64,000 bases of DNA from Pseudomonas sp. Q11 (GTDB lineage Bacteria; Pseudomonadota; Gammaproteobacteria; Pseudomonadales; Pseudomonadaceae), in assembly GCF_024494355.1 (NCBI RefSeq), contig NZ_JAKNQY010000007.1, positions 184,433 to 248,432 of the forward strand, given 5' to 3'. Below, in pieces: positions 51,186-61,653 of the stretch; position 1 is the stretch's first letter; each line of letters begins with the position of its first letter. A program made the position numbers and the translations under genes. A model generated the notes under the pieces. It saw only the letters and a program-made list of their open reading frames with translations. It searched no databases and was not told the DNA's origin.

Positions 51186-51350
51186 GAACGCTTGGAATCA
51201 TCGGCGGCTTGTCACGGTCAATTGTTCAGGCTCTGCACCAGTGAAGTGGAAACAATGTGTAGGTCCTGTCTCATACTCTTGGGCGCAACCTGGGCAAGGC
51301 CATGGGCTTGTCGGTCACCGCTAGTGTCCTGGATCTGGAGCTCTGACCCG

Positions 51351-52145
51351 ATGAAAAACCTGCGCATAGCGACCTTCAATATCAATGGCATCCGGGCCCG
51401 GCTGCCCAATCTGCTGGAGTGGCTGGAGCGGGAGAAGCCCGACATTGTCTGCCTGCAGGAACTCAAGGCGGCGGACAAGGATTTCCCCGCTGCGCAGCTG
51501 GAATCCGTCGGGTATGGATCGCTCTGGCATGGTCAGGCTTCCTGGAACGGCGTTGCGATCCTGGCCCGTGATGCGCAACCGCTGGAGAGCCGCCGTGGCT
51601 TGCCCGGCGGCGATGATGACAGCCACAGTCGTTACCTGGAGGCGGCGGTCCATGGCGTACTGGTGGGCTGTCTTTACCTGCCTAACGGCAATCCGCAACC
51701 AGGGCCCAAATTCGCTTACAAACTGGCGTGGTTCGAACGGCTGATCGACTATGCCCAGGGGCTGCAGGCCAGTGATCATCCAGTGGTGCTGGCGGGTGAC
51801 TACAACGTGGTGCCCACCGACATGGACATCTACAACCCGCGCTCCTGGCTCAAGGATGCACTGCTGCAACCCGAAAGCCGCGAGTGCTACCAGCGGTTGC
51901 TTGACCAGGGTTGGACCGATTCGTTGCGCCATCTGTACCCGGACGAGCGGGTATACACCTTCTGGGATTATTTCCATCAGCACTGGCAGAAGAACTCCGG
52001 GCTGCGCATCGATCACCTGCTGCTCAACCCGGCGGCCAGCCCTTACCTGAGCGAGGCGGGCGTGGACGCATGGGTCAGGAACCAACCGCACCCCAGCGAC
52101 CATGCTCCTACCTGGATCCGGCTCGCTTCGCGAAAACGTCGATGA
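51351..52145 (+). CDS. xthA: Exodeoxyribonuclease III / AP endonuclease
   Basis: 264 aa, EEP nuclease fold. Motifs are RIATFNINGIRARL, VCLQELKAADKDFP (metal Glu), LAGDYNVVPTDMDIYNP (DxN), GLRIDHLLLNP and HPSDHAPTW (catalytic DH pair). It acts in base excision repair on abasic sites. ATG 51351 gives the standard MKNLRIATFN start. It is probably monocistronic. Confidence 0.95.
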   Translation: MKNLRIATFNINGIRARLPNLLEWLEREKPDIVCLQELKAADKDFPAAQLESVGYGSLWHGQASWNGVAILARDAQPLESRRGLPGGDDDSHSRYLEAAVHGVLVGCLYLPNGNPQPGPKFAYKLAWFERLIDYAQGLQASDHPVVLAGDYNVVPTDMDIYNPRSWLKDALLQPESRECYQRLLDQGWTDSLRHLYPDERVYTFWDYFHQHWQKNSGLRIDHLLLNPAASPYLSEAGVDAWVRNQPHPSDHAPTWIRLASRKRR

Positions 52146-52256
52146 GGGGACGAGGTCTCCCGGCCGGTTATTGTCTCGCAAAGGGGAATGCCTTATATCT
52201 GCATCCCAGCAGCGTGCTTTTTGTAAGCTCTGCACCGGACAGGAAAGGACACCCTC

Positions 52257-53075
52257 ATGAGCCAACCCCGACTGAGCGATTCGGGCCGTTATCTGCAACG
52301 CCTGGGCTTCGATAAACCGCCAGCCCCGACCCTCGACACGTTGCGCCAGCTTCAACGGCGCCATACGGCCGAATTCCCCTTTGAAACCCTTGCCACGCTG
52401 CTGGGCCAACCTGTGCCCATTGATCTGGAATCAGTGGAACGAAAAGTTTTCGAGCAAGGCCGCGGTGGCTACTGCTATGAACTCAATCAATTGTTCCTGG
52501 CCCTGCTGCTGGAACTGGGCTTCGACGCCCGAGGTATCACCGGACGGGTGGTGATGAATGCCCCCGAAGGCGCGTGGCCCGCCCGCACCCACCGCCTCAG
52601 CCTGGTGACGCTGAATGGCGTGCGTTACACCACCGATGTCGGCTTCGGCGGCATGGTGCCCACCGCACCGTTGTTGCTGGACAGTCGTGACACCCAGGCC
52701 ACTCCCCACGAGCCCTATCGCATCGAAACTCATGAAGACGGCTACCTGTTGCGCGCCTGCGTGGCCGACGAATGGCGGCCGATGTACCTGTTCGATCTGC
52801 AGCGCCAGGAAGACATCGACTACACCGTCGGCAATTGGTATGTCAGCAACCACCCCGAGTCGCCGTTCATGGGCCGGTTGATGGTCGCTCGCACTGGCGA
52901 TGGGTTGCGCAAGACCCTGAACGGCAACAGCTACGCCTTGCACCGCATAGGAGAGCAGAGCGAGCGCCGGACAATCACCGACGCCGACGAACTGATCGAC
53001 CTGCTGGAAAACGAGTTTGGTCTGCGCGTACCGCGACGTGAGCTTTTACGGCCCGCAGTGGTTGGACTTCTTTAG
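52257..53075 (+). CDS. nat: Arylamine N-acetyltransferase
   Basis: 272 aa. Catalytic triad of NAT enzymes is visible: Cys in QGRGGYCYELNQLF, His in ARTHRLSLV and Asp in TTDVGFGGMVPTAPL. It moves acetyl from acetyl-CoA to arylamines or hydrazines. A GGAAAGGA ribosome site supports ATG 52257. Confidence 0.93.
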   Translation: MSQPRLSDSGRYLQRLGFDKPPAPTLDTLRQLQRRHTAEFPFETLATLLGQPVPIDLESVERKVFEQGRGGYCYELNQLFLALLLELGFDARGITGRVVMNAPEGAWPARTHRLSLVTLNGVRYTTDVGFGGMVPTAPLLLDSRDTQATPHEPYRIETHEDGYLLRACVADEWRPMYLFDLQRQEDIDYTVGNWYVSNHPESPFMGRLMVARTGDGLRKTLNGNSYALHRIGEQSERRTITDADELIDLLENEFGLRVPRRELLRPAVVGLL

Positions 53076-53214
53076 CGACGCAGAGGTTTGCGGATGGTGG
53101 GGTAATTCACTGTTGATGATGGGCTGCGCAACAAGTTGTATACAACTCTATGGACATTTGTCCTGAGTTTTGAATACAGTGTGCGCATAACAAAAAACAG
53201 GGAACTCCCGAACC

Positions 53215-54735
53215 ATGAAAACGCCCCATGTTTCACTCCCACGGCCCGAGGATGAAAACCTTGGCGTCGGCGCGAATATGGCTTATGGCCTGCAACATGT
53301 GTTGACCATGTACGGTGGCATCGTCGCGGTGCCGCTGATCATCGGCCAGGCCGCCGGGTTGTCACCGGCGGACATCGGCCTGTTGATCGCGGCGTCATTG
53401 TTTGCGGGAGGGCTGGCGACGTTGTTGCAAACCCTTGGACTGCCATTTTTCGGCTGTCAGTTGCCTCTGGTGCAGGGCGTTTCGTTTTCCGGGGTCGCGA
53501 CCATGGTGGCGATCGTCGGCAGCGGCGGGGAAGGGGGATTCCAGGCCATCCTGGGCGCGGTGATCGCCGCCTCCTTGATCGGCTTGCTCATTACCCCGGT
53601 GTTCTCACGAATCACCCGGTTCTTTCCGCCGCTGGTCACCGGCATCGTCATCACCACCATTGGCCTGACCCTGATGCCGGTAGCGGCCCGCTGGGCAATG
53701 GGCGGCAATAGCCACGCCGCCGATTTTGGCAGCATGGCCAATATCGGCCTGGCCGCCGTGACTCTGGTCCTGGTGTTGGTGTTGAGCAAAATGGGCAGCG
53801 CGACGATCTCGCGGTTGTCGATTCTACTGGCGATGGTCATTGGTACCGTTATCGCCGTATTCCTTGGCATGGCGGACTTTTCCTCCGTCAGCGAAGGCCC
53901 GATGTTCGGCTTCCCCACACCCTTCCATTTCGGCATGCCGACCTTTCATGTCGCGGCCATTCTGTCGATGTGCATCGTGATCATGGTGACGCTGGTGGAA
54001 ACGTCCGCCGACATCCTCGCGGTGGGCGAGATCATCGACACCAAAGTCGACTCCAGGCGTCTGGGCAACGGTTTGCGGGCCGACATGCTGTCGAGCATGA
54101 TCGCGCCGATTTTTGGCTCCTTCACCCAAAGCGCCTTTGCCCAGAATGTCGGGTTGGTGGCGGTGACCGGGATCAAGAGCCGTTTCGTAGTGGCGACTGG
54201 CGGGGTATTCCTGGTGGTGCTCGGCCTACTGCCGTTCATGGGGCGGGTGATCGCCGCAGTGCCGACCTCGGTGCTTGGCGGTGCCGGTATCGTGCTGTTC
54301 GGCACCGTGGCTGCCAGCGGCATCCGGACGCTGTCGAAAGTCGACTACCGCAACAATGTCAACCTGATTATCGTCGCCACTTCCATCGGTTTCGGCATGA
54401 TTCCCATCGCCGCACCGACTTTCTACGATCATTTCCCGAGCTGGTTCGCGACGATCTTCCATTCGGGCATCAGCTCTTCGGCGATTATGGCAATCGTGCT
54501 GAACCTGGCCTTCAATCACTTCACCCAAGGTAACTCGGATCAGCAGTCCGTCTTCGCCGCCGGTACTGAGCGGGTGTTGCGCTACCAGGACCTGGCAGCG
54601 CTGCGCGAAGGCGACTACTTCAGTGACGGCAAGCTGCACGACTGCGACGGCAACGAGATCCCGGTGGTAACGGAGGCCGCCCATGCACCGGCAGAGCATG
54701 GCCCGGTGCGGCTCAAAAGCAGTGAGCACGTCTGA
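53215..54735 (+). CDS. NCS2-family nucleobase (xanthine/uracil-type) permease
   Basis: 506 aa with about 14 membrane helices. Family motifs are AYGLQHVLTMYGGIVAVPLIIG, LVETSADILAVGEI and the NCS2 signature region AFAQNVGLVAVTGIKSR, followed by VLGGAGIVLFGTVAASGI. It imports a purine or related base by proton symport; the xanthine subgroup is likeliest. The C-terminal ~60 residues are cytosolic and acidic. A REP-like hairpin follows the stop. Confidence 0.9.
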   Translation: MKTPHVSLPRPEDENLGVGANMAYGLQHVLTMYGGIVAVPLIIGQAAGLSPADIGLLIAASLFAGGLATLLQTLGLPFFGCQLPLVQGVSFSGVATMVAIVGSGGEGGFQAILGAVIAASLIGLLITPVFSRITRFFPPLVTGIVITTIGLTLMPVAARWAMGGNSHAADFGSMANIGLAAVTLVLVLVLSKMGSATISRLSILLAMVIGTVIAVFLGMADFSSVSEGPMFGFPTPFHFGMPTFHVAAILSMCIVIMVTLVETSADILAVGEIIDTKVDSRRLGNGLRADMLSSMIAPIFGSFTQSAFAQNVGLVAVTGIKSRFVVATGGVFLVVLGLLPFMGRVIAAVPTSVLGGAGIVLFGTVAASGIRTLSKVDYRNNVNLIIVATSIGFGMIPIAAPTFYDHFPSWFATIFHSGISSSAIMAIVLNLAFNHFTQGNSDQQSVFAAGTERVLRYQDLAALREGDYFSDGKLHDCDGNEIPVVTEAAHAPAEHGPVRLKSSEHV

Positions 54736-54748
54736 GGACAGACACGCC

Positions 54749-54775
54749 GTGGCGAGGGAGCAGCTCCCTCACCAC
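54749..54775. repeat. REP-like hairpin
   Basis: GTGGCGAGGGAGCAGCTCCCTCACCAC: almost perfect inverted repeat, third copy of the TGGCGAGG family. It probably acts as the 3' end structure of the permease mRNA. Confidence 0.75.
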
Positions 54776-54858
54776 GAGCTTATCGCTCGACTTTATTTCG
54801 CTTGGCTGGCCTGTGATCCTCGATCGCAGGCTTTTTCTTGTGTCGCCTAAGCGGCTGA

Positions 54859-55215
54859 TTACCAGCGCGGGCGCCCGTGATGACCGCGAGGCGGGCCGTA
54901 GTAATAGCCCCGTGGTGGCCCGTAATACACCGGTGCCGGGCGATAGTAGACAGGTCGCTCGATGTAGACCGGCTGCGGCTGGTAGTAGACCGGTGGTGGT
55001 TGTTGCACATAAACCGGTTGTGGCTGGACATAGACCGGTTGCTGCACATAGACCGGACGGTCACGGCTGAGGATCGCCGAACCGACGATGGCCGAGCCGA
55101 CGATTGCGCCAAACACAGCGGGACCCTCCCAACCACCTCGACCATGGGCGGATGCCTGGCCGGTGACCGCGAGTGCCCCCATGAGCAGGGCGATGATGGG
55201 GAGTTGACGGTTCAT
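54859..55215 (-). CDS. Secreted Pro/Tyr-rich repeat protein
   Basis: 118 aa from ATG 55215. A signal peptide (MNRQLPIIALLMGALAVTGQASA) is followed by a glycine-zipper-like VFGAIVGSAIVGSAI. Then come at least eight PVYx-type repeats (RPVYVQQ, QPVYVQP, QPVYIER, APVYYGP) and a basic Gly/His/Arg end. The repeats suggest a cell-envelope or surface protein. Function unknown. Confidence 0.8.
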   Translation of the reverse strand: MNRQLPIIALLMGALAVTGQASAHGRGGWEGPAVFGAIVGSAIVGSAILSRDRPVYVQQPVYVQPQPVYVQQPPPVYYQPQPVYIERPVYYRPAPVYYGPPRGYYYGPPRGHHGRPRW

Positions 55216-55376
55216 AACGATTCCTCGTTTCAGCCCCGGCGCCTGTGGTCTGCAACAGACCCGAATGAGGGTCGCGGGGATACTTGCTCTGACAGCGATT
55301 TTTCCAGAATTTGCCGTACCGTTGGGTAAATAATGTGTAAGGTCTGTAGCGGTTTCTTTACTGCAAGGAGTCAAGC

Positions 55377-56195
55377 ATGCAGATCAACCCCAACAAAGAT
55401 ACTCAACTGTGCATGTCGCTATCGGCGCGCCCCGGGAATTTCGGCCTGCGCTTTCATAATCACTTGTATGAGCAACTGGGCCTGAACTTCTACTACAAGG
55501 CATTCAGCAGCCAGGACTTGCCCGGTGCTGTTGGCGGTATCCGCGCCTTGGGTATCCGCGGGTGCGGGGTGTCGATGCCGTTCAAGGAAGACTGCATCGC
55601 CCTGGTCGACGAACTGGATCCTTCCGCCGCCGCGATCCAGTCCATCAATACCATCGTCAACACAGATGGCCATTTAAAGGCCTACAACACCGACTACATC
55701 GCTGTCGCCCAATTGCTGCAAACCCACGCGGTGCCCAAGGATTCGACCTTTGCCTTGCGCGGCAGCGGCGGCATGGCCAAGGCCGTGGCCAGCGCCTTGC
55801 GCGACGGGGGTTACCAAAACGGTTTGATCGTTGCCCGCAACGAAACCGCCGGGCGAGCCTTGGCCGACTCCTTGGGGTACGAGTGGCAGGCGGAATTGGG
55901 GCAGCGACGGCCGCAGATGCTGATCAACGTCACGCCGATCGGCATGACCGGCGGCCCGGAAGCCGACCAACTGGCGTTCGAGCCCGACACCATCGCCGCG
56001 GCCGAGACGGTGTTCGATGTGGTGGCGATCCCGTCGCAAACGCCGCTGATCGTGCGCGCCCAGGCCGAGGGCAAACGGGTCATCACCGGGCTCGAAGTGA
56101 TTGCGATCCAGGCCCTGGAGCAGTTTGTCCTCTACACCGGCGTGCGGCCCAGCGCGGAACAATTCAAGAAGGCCGTGGCGTTCGCCCGATCCTGA
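55377..56195 (+). CDS. Shikimate 5-dehydrogenase-like protein
   Basis: 272 aa. The substrate-binding half has LCMSLSARPGNFGLRFHN and CGVSMPFKEDCI (catalytic-type Lys-Glu pair); INTIVNTDGHLKAYNTDYIA carries the Asn/Asp residues. The NADP half has LRGSGGMAKAVASAL and LINVTPIGMTGG. The N-terminal PSGN-type motif differs from AroE, placing it among AroE paralogues, and the true substrate may differ. A GCAAGGAG ribosome site precedes ATG 55377. Confidence 0.9.
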   Translation: MQINPNKDTQLCMSLSARPGNFGLRFHNHLYEQLGLNFYYKAFSSQDLPGAVGGIRALGIRGCGVSMPFKEDCIALVDELDPSAAAIQSINTIVNTDGHLKAYNTDYIAVAQLLQTHAVPKDSTFALRGSGGMAKAVASALRDGGYQNGLIVARNETAGRALADSLGYEWQAELGQRRPQMLINVTPIGMTGGPEADQLAFEPDTIAAAETVFDVVAIPSQTPLIVRAQAEGKRVITGLEVIAIQALEQFVLYTGVRPSAEQFKKAVAFARS

Positions 56196-56843
56196 TCACT
56201 CCAGCCGCGCCAGCCGTTCTTCCAGGGCGGCAATCCGCGCTTCGAGTTCTTCGATGCGCTCCAGCGACACGCCGCTGCCAGCACCACGCTCTACGGGATG
56301 CTGGCGGGCGGCGAGGATCGCTTCGATATCCGCCGGGTCGCCCATGGCGTGCATATAACGGTCTTCCCGCTGGCCGGGCTGGCGCGGCACCAACAGCGCC
56401 AAGCCTCGGGCGATCAGCCGTTCAAGCTGATGCACCACCTGTTCAGTGTCTTCGAAGTCGTGCATGCGGCCGCTACGGGTCAGCAGTTCATTGACCGTCT
56501 GCGGGCCGCGCAAGAACAGCAAACCCATCAGGATCACCTGGGCCGGCACCAACTCCAGGGCCTTGTCGACCCGATGCTCCCAGCGGTCGGCGCGGCTGCC
56601 CATTACCAGTTTGGTAAAGCCGCGACCTTCCAGCGCACGCAGGCTCTGGCCGACCTGGCCCGGGTTGAGGTTCATCACCGGCTCACGGCTGGTCTTCTGG
56701 TTGCAGGCCAGTACCAGGGCGTTGAGCGTCAGCGGGTAGGTCTCAGGGTTGGTGGCCTGCTTTTCGACCAGCGCGCCGAGAATGCGGATTTCCGTGCTGT
56801 TGAGCCGCGGTTCTTCGGCCGGGCTTTGTTCTTCGATACTCAT
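56196..56843 (-). CDS. YceH family protein (DUF480)
   Basis: 215 aa. [39 protein letters not shown] is the DUF480 winged-helix signature and [25 protein letters not shown] the second winged helix. A C-terminal coiled coil ([20 protein letters not shown]) follows. The two wHTH domains suggest DNA or RNA binding, but the cellular role is unknown. The stop abuts the convergent shikimate dehydrogenase-like gene. Confidence 0.9.
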   Translation of the reverse strand: MSIEEQSPAEEPRLNSTEIRILGALVEKQATNPETYPLTLNALVLACNQKTSREPVMNLNPGQVGQSLRALEGRGFTKLVMGSRADRWEHRVDKALELVPAQVILMGLLFLRGPQTVNELLTRSGRMHDFEDTEQVVHQLERLIARGLALLVPRQPGQREDRYMHAMGDPADIEAILAARQHPVERGAGSGVSLERIEELEARIAALEERLARLE

Positions 56844-56973
56844 CGCGCGTTCCCTATGCTGTGGAAGCCGCCTAGCCTAATCCTTGCGCAATAAAAGACA
56901 AGGTGTGCAATAAGGCGTGGCTATAATCGCACCCGTTTGATTTGTCCTTTCCTGCCACCTGCATGAGATCGCC

Positions 56974-57483
56974 ATGACTATTTCCCTGTACGCCGCTTCC
57001 ATCCCGGTTTTCAAGCAGATGCTCAACGCCCTGAGTGACGTCCTGAACAAGGCTGAAGCCCACGCCACTGCGAAAAACATCGACCCGAACGCGTTCCTGC
57101 AAGCCCGCCTGTACCCGGACATGTTCCCGCTGGTACGCCAGGTGCAGATCGCGGTGGATTTTGCCAAGGGCGTATCCGCGCGCCTGGCCGAGCTTGAAGT
57201 GCCGAAATATGACGATAGCGAAACCACCTTTGCCGAACTGCAAGCCCTGATCGCCAAGGTATTGGCGTTCATCGACGGTATCAGCCCCGAGCAGATCGAC
57301 GGCAAGGAAGGCATCGAAATTGTCACTCGTCCGGGCACGCCGAAGGAAAAACGCTTCACCGGCCAGAACTACCTGCTGACCTATGGTCTGCCGCAGTTCT
57401 TCTTCCACGTCACCACGACCTATGCGCTGCTGCGCCACAATGGCGTGGAAGTGGGCAAACGCGACTACATGGGCGCGTTCTAA
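56974..57483 (+). CDS. DUF1993 family protein
   Basis: 169 aa: FKQMLNALSDVLNKAEAHATAKNIDP, LYPDMFPLVRQVQIAVDFAKG and YLLTYGLPQFFFHVTTTYALLRHNGVEVGKRDYMGAF, a DinB-like four-helix bundle with conserved histidines. It is divergent from yceH. Function unknown. A strong terminator follows. Confidence 0.92.
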   Translation: MTISLYAASIPVFKQMLNALSDVLNKAEAHATAKNIDPNAFLQARLYPDMFPLVRQVQIAVDFAKGVSARLAELEVPKYDDSETTFAELQALIAKVLAFIDGISPEQIDGKEGIEIVTRPGTPKEKRFTGQNYLLTYGLPQFFFHVTTTYALLRHNGVEVGKRDYMGAF

Positions 57484-57500
57484 ACCCGCCAGCATGAAAA

Positions 57501-57536
57501 AGCCCGGGACGGTGTGGGCCGTCCCGGGCTTTTTTG
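57501..57536 (+). terminator. Rho-independent terminator after DUF1993 gene
   Basis: A perfect 12-bp stem AGCCCGGGACGG / CCGTCCCGGGCT with a TGTGGG loop, followed by a T-run. Confidence 0.92.
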
Positions 57537-57572
57537 TGGCGGTCTGTTGTACTCGGTGGCTGTGCCATCGCT

Positions 57573-57647
57573 ATCGCGAGCAGGCTAGCTCCCACATTGG
57601 ATTTGTATCTGCCACAAAACCCTGTGGGAGCGAGCCTGCTCGCGATG
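57573..57647. repeat. REP pair
   Basis: Copies at 57573-57595 and 57623-57647 in opposite orientation, nearly identical to the doublet at 572-664. Located between the DUF1993 terminator and the convergent sstT. Confidence 0.85.
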
Positions 57648-57671
57648 ACGCTCATACCTCCAGCACAGTTG

Positions 57672-58904
57672 TCAGGCCATGCGTTCGCGCTTCTCTTCCT
57701 CACCCAAACAAGCCGCCGCCGTGAACAGCACATCGGTAGAGGAATTGAGCGCAGTCTCCGCTGAATCCTGCAGGACACCGATAATGAAGCCTACTGCGAC
57801 CACCTGCATGGCGATTTCGCCGGGAATGCCGAACAGGCTGCATGCCAGGGGAATCAGCAACAGCGAACCACCGGCCACTCCGGACGCGCCGCAGGCACAA
57901 ACGGCCGCAACGACGCTCAGCAGCACGGCTGTCGGCACATCCACCACGATACCCAGGGTGTGCACCGCCGCCAGGGACAGCACGGTGATGGTAATGGCGG
58001 CGCCGGCCATGTTGATGGTCGCGCCCAGCGGGATCGATACCGAATAGGTGTCTTCGTGCAGGCCCAGGCGTTTGCTCAGTTCCAGGTTCACCGGGATATT
58101 CGCCGCCGAACTGCGGGTAAAGAACGCGGTGATGCCGCTCTCGCGCAGGCAGGTGAAGACCAGTGGGTACGGGTTGCGACGCAGCTTCCAGAACACAATG
58201 AGCGGGTTCATCACCAGCGCCACGAACAGCATGCAGCCAATCAGTACGGTTAACAGGTGAAGATAACCCAGCAACGCGCTGAAACCTGAGGTTGCCAGGG
58301 TTGAGGCCACCAGGCCGAAGATCCCCAGCGGGGCGAAGCAGATGACCACGCGCACGATCAAGGTCACACCGTTGGACAGATCCCCGAGCACGGCGCGAGT
58401 GGTTTCGCCAGCATGGCGAATGGCAATGCCCATCCCGATGGCCCAGGCCAGAATACCGATGAAGTTGGCATTCATCAGGGCGCTGACCGGATTGTCTACC
58501 ACGCTGAGCATCAAATTCTGTAGCACTTCACCGATGCCGCCGGGGGCGGTGACGGCCACGTCATGGGACACCAGAACAAGGTTGGACGGAAACAGGGTAC
58601 TGGCAACCACCGCGACCACCGAGGCGGCGAAAGTACCGAGCAGGTAAAGGAAGAGAATAGGCCGGATATGGGTTTGCTGACCGTGCTTGTGGTTGGCGAT
58701 CGACGCCATGACCAGCACGAACACCAGGATCGGTGCCACGGCCTTGAGCGCTGACACGAAGACCTTACCGATGAATGCGGTGGACTTGGCAAGGTCCGGC
58801 GCCAGCCACGCCAGGATGATGCCGGCGATCAGGCCGATGACGATTTGCGTCACCAGGCCGGTGCGTTTGAGGCGGTGTAGAAGGGAAGGGGACGAAGCAG
58901 TCAT
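57672..58904 (-). CDS. sstT: Serine/threonine:sodium symporter SstT
   Basis: 410 aa, DAACS family with 8-10 membrane segments. Motifs include [54 protein letters not shown] (hairpin serines) and [29 protein letters not shown]. It imports serine and threonine with Na+. ATG 58904 gives [21 protein letters not shown], the family start. Confidence 0.95.
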   Translation of the reverse strand: MTASSPSLLHRLKRTGLVTQIVIGLIAGIILAWLAPDLAKSTAFIGKVFVSALKAVAPILVFVLVMASIANHKHGQQTHIRPILFLYLLGTFAASVVAVVASTLFPSNLVLVSHDVAVTAPGGIGEVLQNLMLSVVDNPVSALMNANFIGILAWAIGMGIAIRHAGETTRAVLGDLSNGVTLIVRVVICFAPLGIFGLVASTLATSGFSALLGYLHLLTVLIGCMLFVALVMNPLIVFWKLRRNPYPLVFTCLRESGITAFFTRSSAANIPVNLELSKRLGLHEDTYSVSIPLGATINMAGAAITITVLSLAAVHTLGIVVDVPTAVLLSVVAAVCACGASGVAGGSLLLIPLACSLFGIPGEIAMQVVAVGFIIGVLQDSAETALNSSTDVLFTAAACLGEEEKRERMA

Positions 58905-59187
58905 AACGGCATCTCTGATTTTTTTTGTGTGCAACGGTCGACCCCTCAGGGCAACAAGCGGGCAGGCCACATGAGCGGGACCGAAAAGAAAGTACAGCGT
59001 TTGCAGGCCGCGGACTTTATCACAGCCGGCTGAAAAACCTGACGGACCTGTGACGATCCGTCGCTTGGGCGTTCACGCGCATTTGTCTGAGGGGCACATT
59101 CTGTTAGGCTTTGGGCCAATCCCCTTTCTACTTTACCAGCGGCCCTTTTGGGCTAACGCTGGTGTCGTTGTTTCGCTGGAGCTCTGC

Positions 59188-60345
59188 ATGTTGTCTGTTT
59201 TTCTGTTGTCGGCTGCTGGTTTTACAGTGCTGACCACTGAATTCATCATCGTTGGCCTGTTGCCATCCATCGCCCGCGACCTGCAAGTCACCATTGCCCA
59301 GGCCGGGCTGCTGGTGACGCTGTTTGCATTTACCGTGGCGGCATTCGGGCCGTTTCTGACCGCCTGGTTCGCCCGTTTTGAGCGGCGCAAGTTGTTTATC
59401 TGTGTGTTGGTGATGTTTGGCCTGGCCAACACGCTGGCGGCTCTGGCCCCCAATATCGGAGTAATGGCCATCGCCCGATTGATCCCCGCCCTGGGCCTGC
59501 CGGTGTTCTGGGCGCTGGCCAGTGAAACAGCGGTGGACATTGTCGGGCCGCAGTTTGCCGGGCGAGCCATCGCCCGGATAGGGTTCGGCATTGTCTGTGC
59601 CACTGTGTTCGGTATTCCGGTAGGCACCTTGATTGCTGATGCGTTCGGCTGGCGCAGCGCCTTTGCGATCTTGGCGGTTGTTGCGTTCGCCAAGGCTTTG
59701 CTGCTGTTTATCTACCTGCCAAAAACCAATCTGCACCAGCAGCAAGTCAGTTTGCGTTCGCAATTCAAGATATTGCGCAGCCCCTTGATGCAGGGCCACG
59801 TGCTGCTGTCGATTCTGGTGTTCAGTGGCATGTTCACCGCTTACACCTACCTGGCGGATATCCTTGAGCGCCTGGCCGGGTTCGACGGCACGCTGGTGGG
59901 CTGGTGCCTGATGGGCTTCGGGGCCGTTGGGCTGGTGGGCAACTCCCTGGGTGGCCGCGCGGTGGACCGGCATCCATTGATCGCCTCGATGGTGTTTTGT
60001 CTGTTCATGATTGGCGGCATGGTGGCGCTGGTGCCGAGCATCCATTCGACCCTTGGGCTGGCTGCGGCGATGGGTATATGGGGCATGACCCAGGCAGCTC
60101 TGTTCCTGGTCAGTCATGTACGGCTGATGAAGGCCGCGCCCGAGGCTCCAGCCTTTGCGGCATCGCTGAACATCGCCGGTGCCAACCTGGGGATTGGCCT
60201 GGGGGCAATGGTCGGGGGGCGCGTCATCGATACCCTGGGCCTGGGAAGCGTTGGTTTTGCCGCGTCCGGGTTCATCCTCATATCGATCCTGCTGGCGTTA
60301 TTGCTGATGACCTTCAAGCCCCGCGCCGCCTGTGCGGACTGCTAA
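59188..60345 (+). CDS. MFS transporter (AraJ/YdhP-like DHA1)
   Basis: 385 aa from ATG 59188; upstream open frame to 59050 looks non-coding. Twelve membrane helices; motifs are FTVLTTEFIIVGLLPSIARDLQVTIAQAGLLVTLFAFTVA, LTAWFARFERRKLFI and GWRSAFAILAVVAF. Substrate unknown, probably an exporter of sugars, nucleosides or drugs. It ends 4 bp into the convergent nhaR. Confidence 0.9.
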   Translation: MLSVFLLSAAGFTVLTTEFIIVGLLPSIARDLQVTIAQAGLLVTLFAFTVAAFGPFLTAWFARFERRKLFICVLVMFGLANTLAALAPNIGVMAIARLIPALGLPVFWALASETAVDIVGPQFAGRAIARIGFGIVCATVFGIPVGTLIADAFGWRSAFAILAVVAFAKALLLFIYLPKTNLHQQQVSLRSQFKILRSPLMQGHVLLSILVFSGMFTAYTYLADILERLAGFDGTLVGWCLMGFGAVGLVGNSLGGRAVDRHPLIASMVFCLFMIGGMVALVPSIHSTLGLAAAMGIWGMTQAALFLVSHVRLMKAAPEAPAFAASLNIAGANLGIGLGAMVGGRVIDTLGLGSVGFAASGFILISILLALLLMTFKPRAACADC

Positions 60346-61238
60346 GCACTGAACAGCTCGCGACGCGCGCCTTCGGCGATAGCGACGATGCCCGGATGGC
60401 TGACCTTGCGCTCCACGGAAATGGCATAGAACGACTCGCCTACAGCATCGGTCTGGCCGATCACCTGGACGCCGTACTGGCGCTTCACTTCATCGGCGAT
60501 CACGCTCGGGCCGATGAAAATTCCGCTGCCTGATTGCCCGAAGGCCTGCATCAGCGCGCTGTCGTCGAACTCGCCCACGATGCGTGGTTGGATCTGCTGC
60601 TCGGCGAACCAGCGTTGCAAGCGGCTGCGTACCACGGTTTCGGGGCCCGGAATCAGCAGAGGAGCGTCATGCAGGCCGCGGGGAAAATCTGCCCCGTAAC
60701 GTTCGGCCAACGCAGCAGTGGCGAAGAAACTGATCCCGCATTCTCCCAATTTCTGGCTGTAGCCCTTGATGTCCAGGTGGGTCGGCATCGGACTGTCGGA
60801 AATCACCAGGTCCAGCCGCTGGATCGCCAGGTCCGCCAGCAACCGTTCGAGTTTGTCTTCGCGGCAGGTGATGCGCAGCTGTTCACTCAGCTCCATGGTC
60901 GGCGCCAGTAGCCGATAGACGATGGATTTGGGCACAACATCCGCCACCCCGACCCGGAACAGCGTCTGCTGCTCGTTGGGCTGGGCCCGCAACATCAGCT
61001 CCAGCTCGCCGCCCAACTGGAACATGTGTTCGGCATAGGGCAGCGTCTGGCGACCGGCCTCGGTCAGCTCCAGCTGGCGCCCGACGCGGCGGAACAGCTT
61101 GATGTTATAGGTCTGCTCAAACAGTGAAATTTGCCCGCTGATGGTTTGTGGTGTCAGGTTCAGTTGCTCACAGGCCCGTACGATGCTGCCGGTTTTGGCC
61201 ACCACCCAGAAGTAATGCAGCTGTCGATAATTGAGCAT
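60342..61238 (-). CDS. nhaR: NhaR-like LysR regulator
   Basis: 298 aa. MLNYRQLHYFWVVAKTGSIVRACEQLNLTPQTISGQISLFEQ is the characteristic NhaR N-terminal wHTH, followed by a LysR effector domain (FRVGVADVVPKSIVYRLLAP). In enterobacteria NhaR responds to Na+ and activates nhaA; no nhaA is present here. It is divergent from a lipoprotein gene and terC. Confidence 0.88.
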   Translation of the reverse strand: MLNYRQLHYFWVVAKTGSIVRACEQLNLTPQTISGQISLFEQTYNIKLFRRVGRQLELTEAGRQTLPYAEHMFQLGGELELMLRAQPNEQQTLFRVGVADVVPKSIVYRLLAPTMELSEQLRITCREDKLERLLADLAIQRLDLVISDSPMPTHLDIKGYSQKLGECGISFFATAALAERYGADFPRGLHDAPLLIPGPETVVRSRLQRWFAEQQIQPRIVGEFDDSALMQAFGQSGSGIFIGPSVIADEVKRQYGVQVIGQTDAVGESFYAISVERKVSHPGIVAIAEGARRELFSA

Positions 61239-61373
61239 GATTCACGCCGATTCGTAAAAACCGAAGTATAACCGCTAAAAATACGAATTTTCCTGAAGTA
61301 TTCTCCTCTCTAGAATGCCGGCCATCGGTGAGCCAGCTTTTGCGCTCCATTTATCTCAGAGAGGCATTTATCC

Positions 61374-61625
61374 ATGACGTACAAATCCTTGGGTTTCGCA
61401 GCCATATTGGCAGCGTCTTCAATTGCGCTCTCAGGCTGCGAACAGGCCGAAAAAAGCGCGCAGCAATTGATGGGGCAAGCAGCTGAAACCGCCAAGCAGG
61501 CAATCGATGACACTCATAAGGCCGCCGAACAGGCTATCAGCGAGGCCAGTGGCGGTTTGATCAGCCCTAAGGAAAAGCCGGCGGACGATGCCGAGCCATC
61601 CGAAACCTCCACCAAAACCATCTAA
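61374..61625 (+). CDS. Small lipoprotein
   Basis: 83 aa. The signal peptide ends with the lipobox ALSGC (Cys22). The mature part is an Ala/Glu/Lys-rich amphipathic helix (AEKSAQQLMGQAAETAKQAIDDTHKAAEQAISEA) with an acidic tail. It is probably anchored to the envelope. It lies 28 bp before terC and is perhaps cotranscribed. Function unknown. Confidence 0.85.
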   Translation: MTYKSLGFAAILAASSIALSGCEQAEKSAQQLMGQAAETAKQAIDDTHKAAEQAISEASGGLISPKEKPADDAEPSETSTKTI

Positions 61626-61653
61626 GCCCGTCATATCGAGTCAGGACTGACCC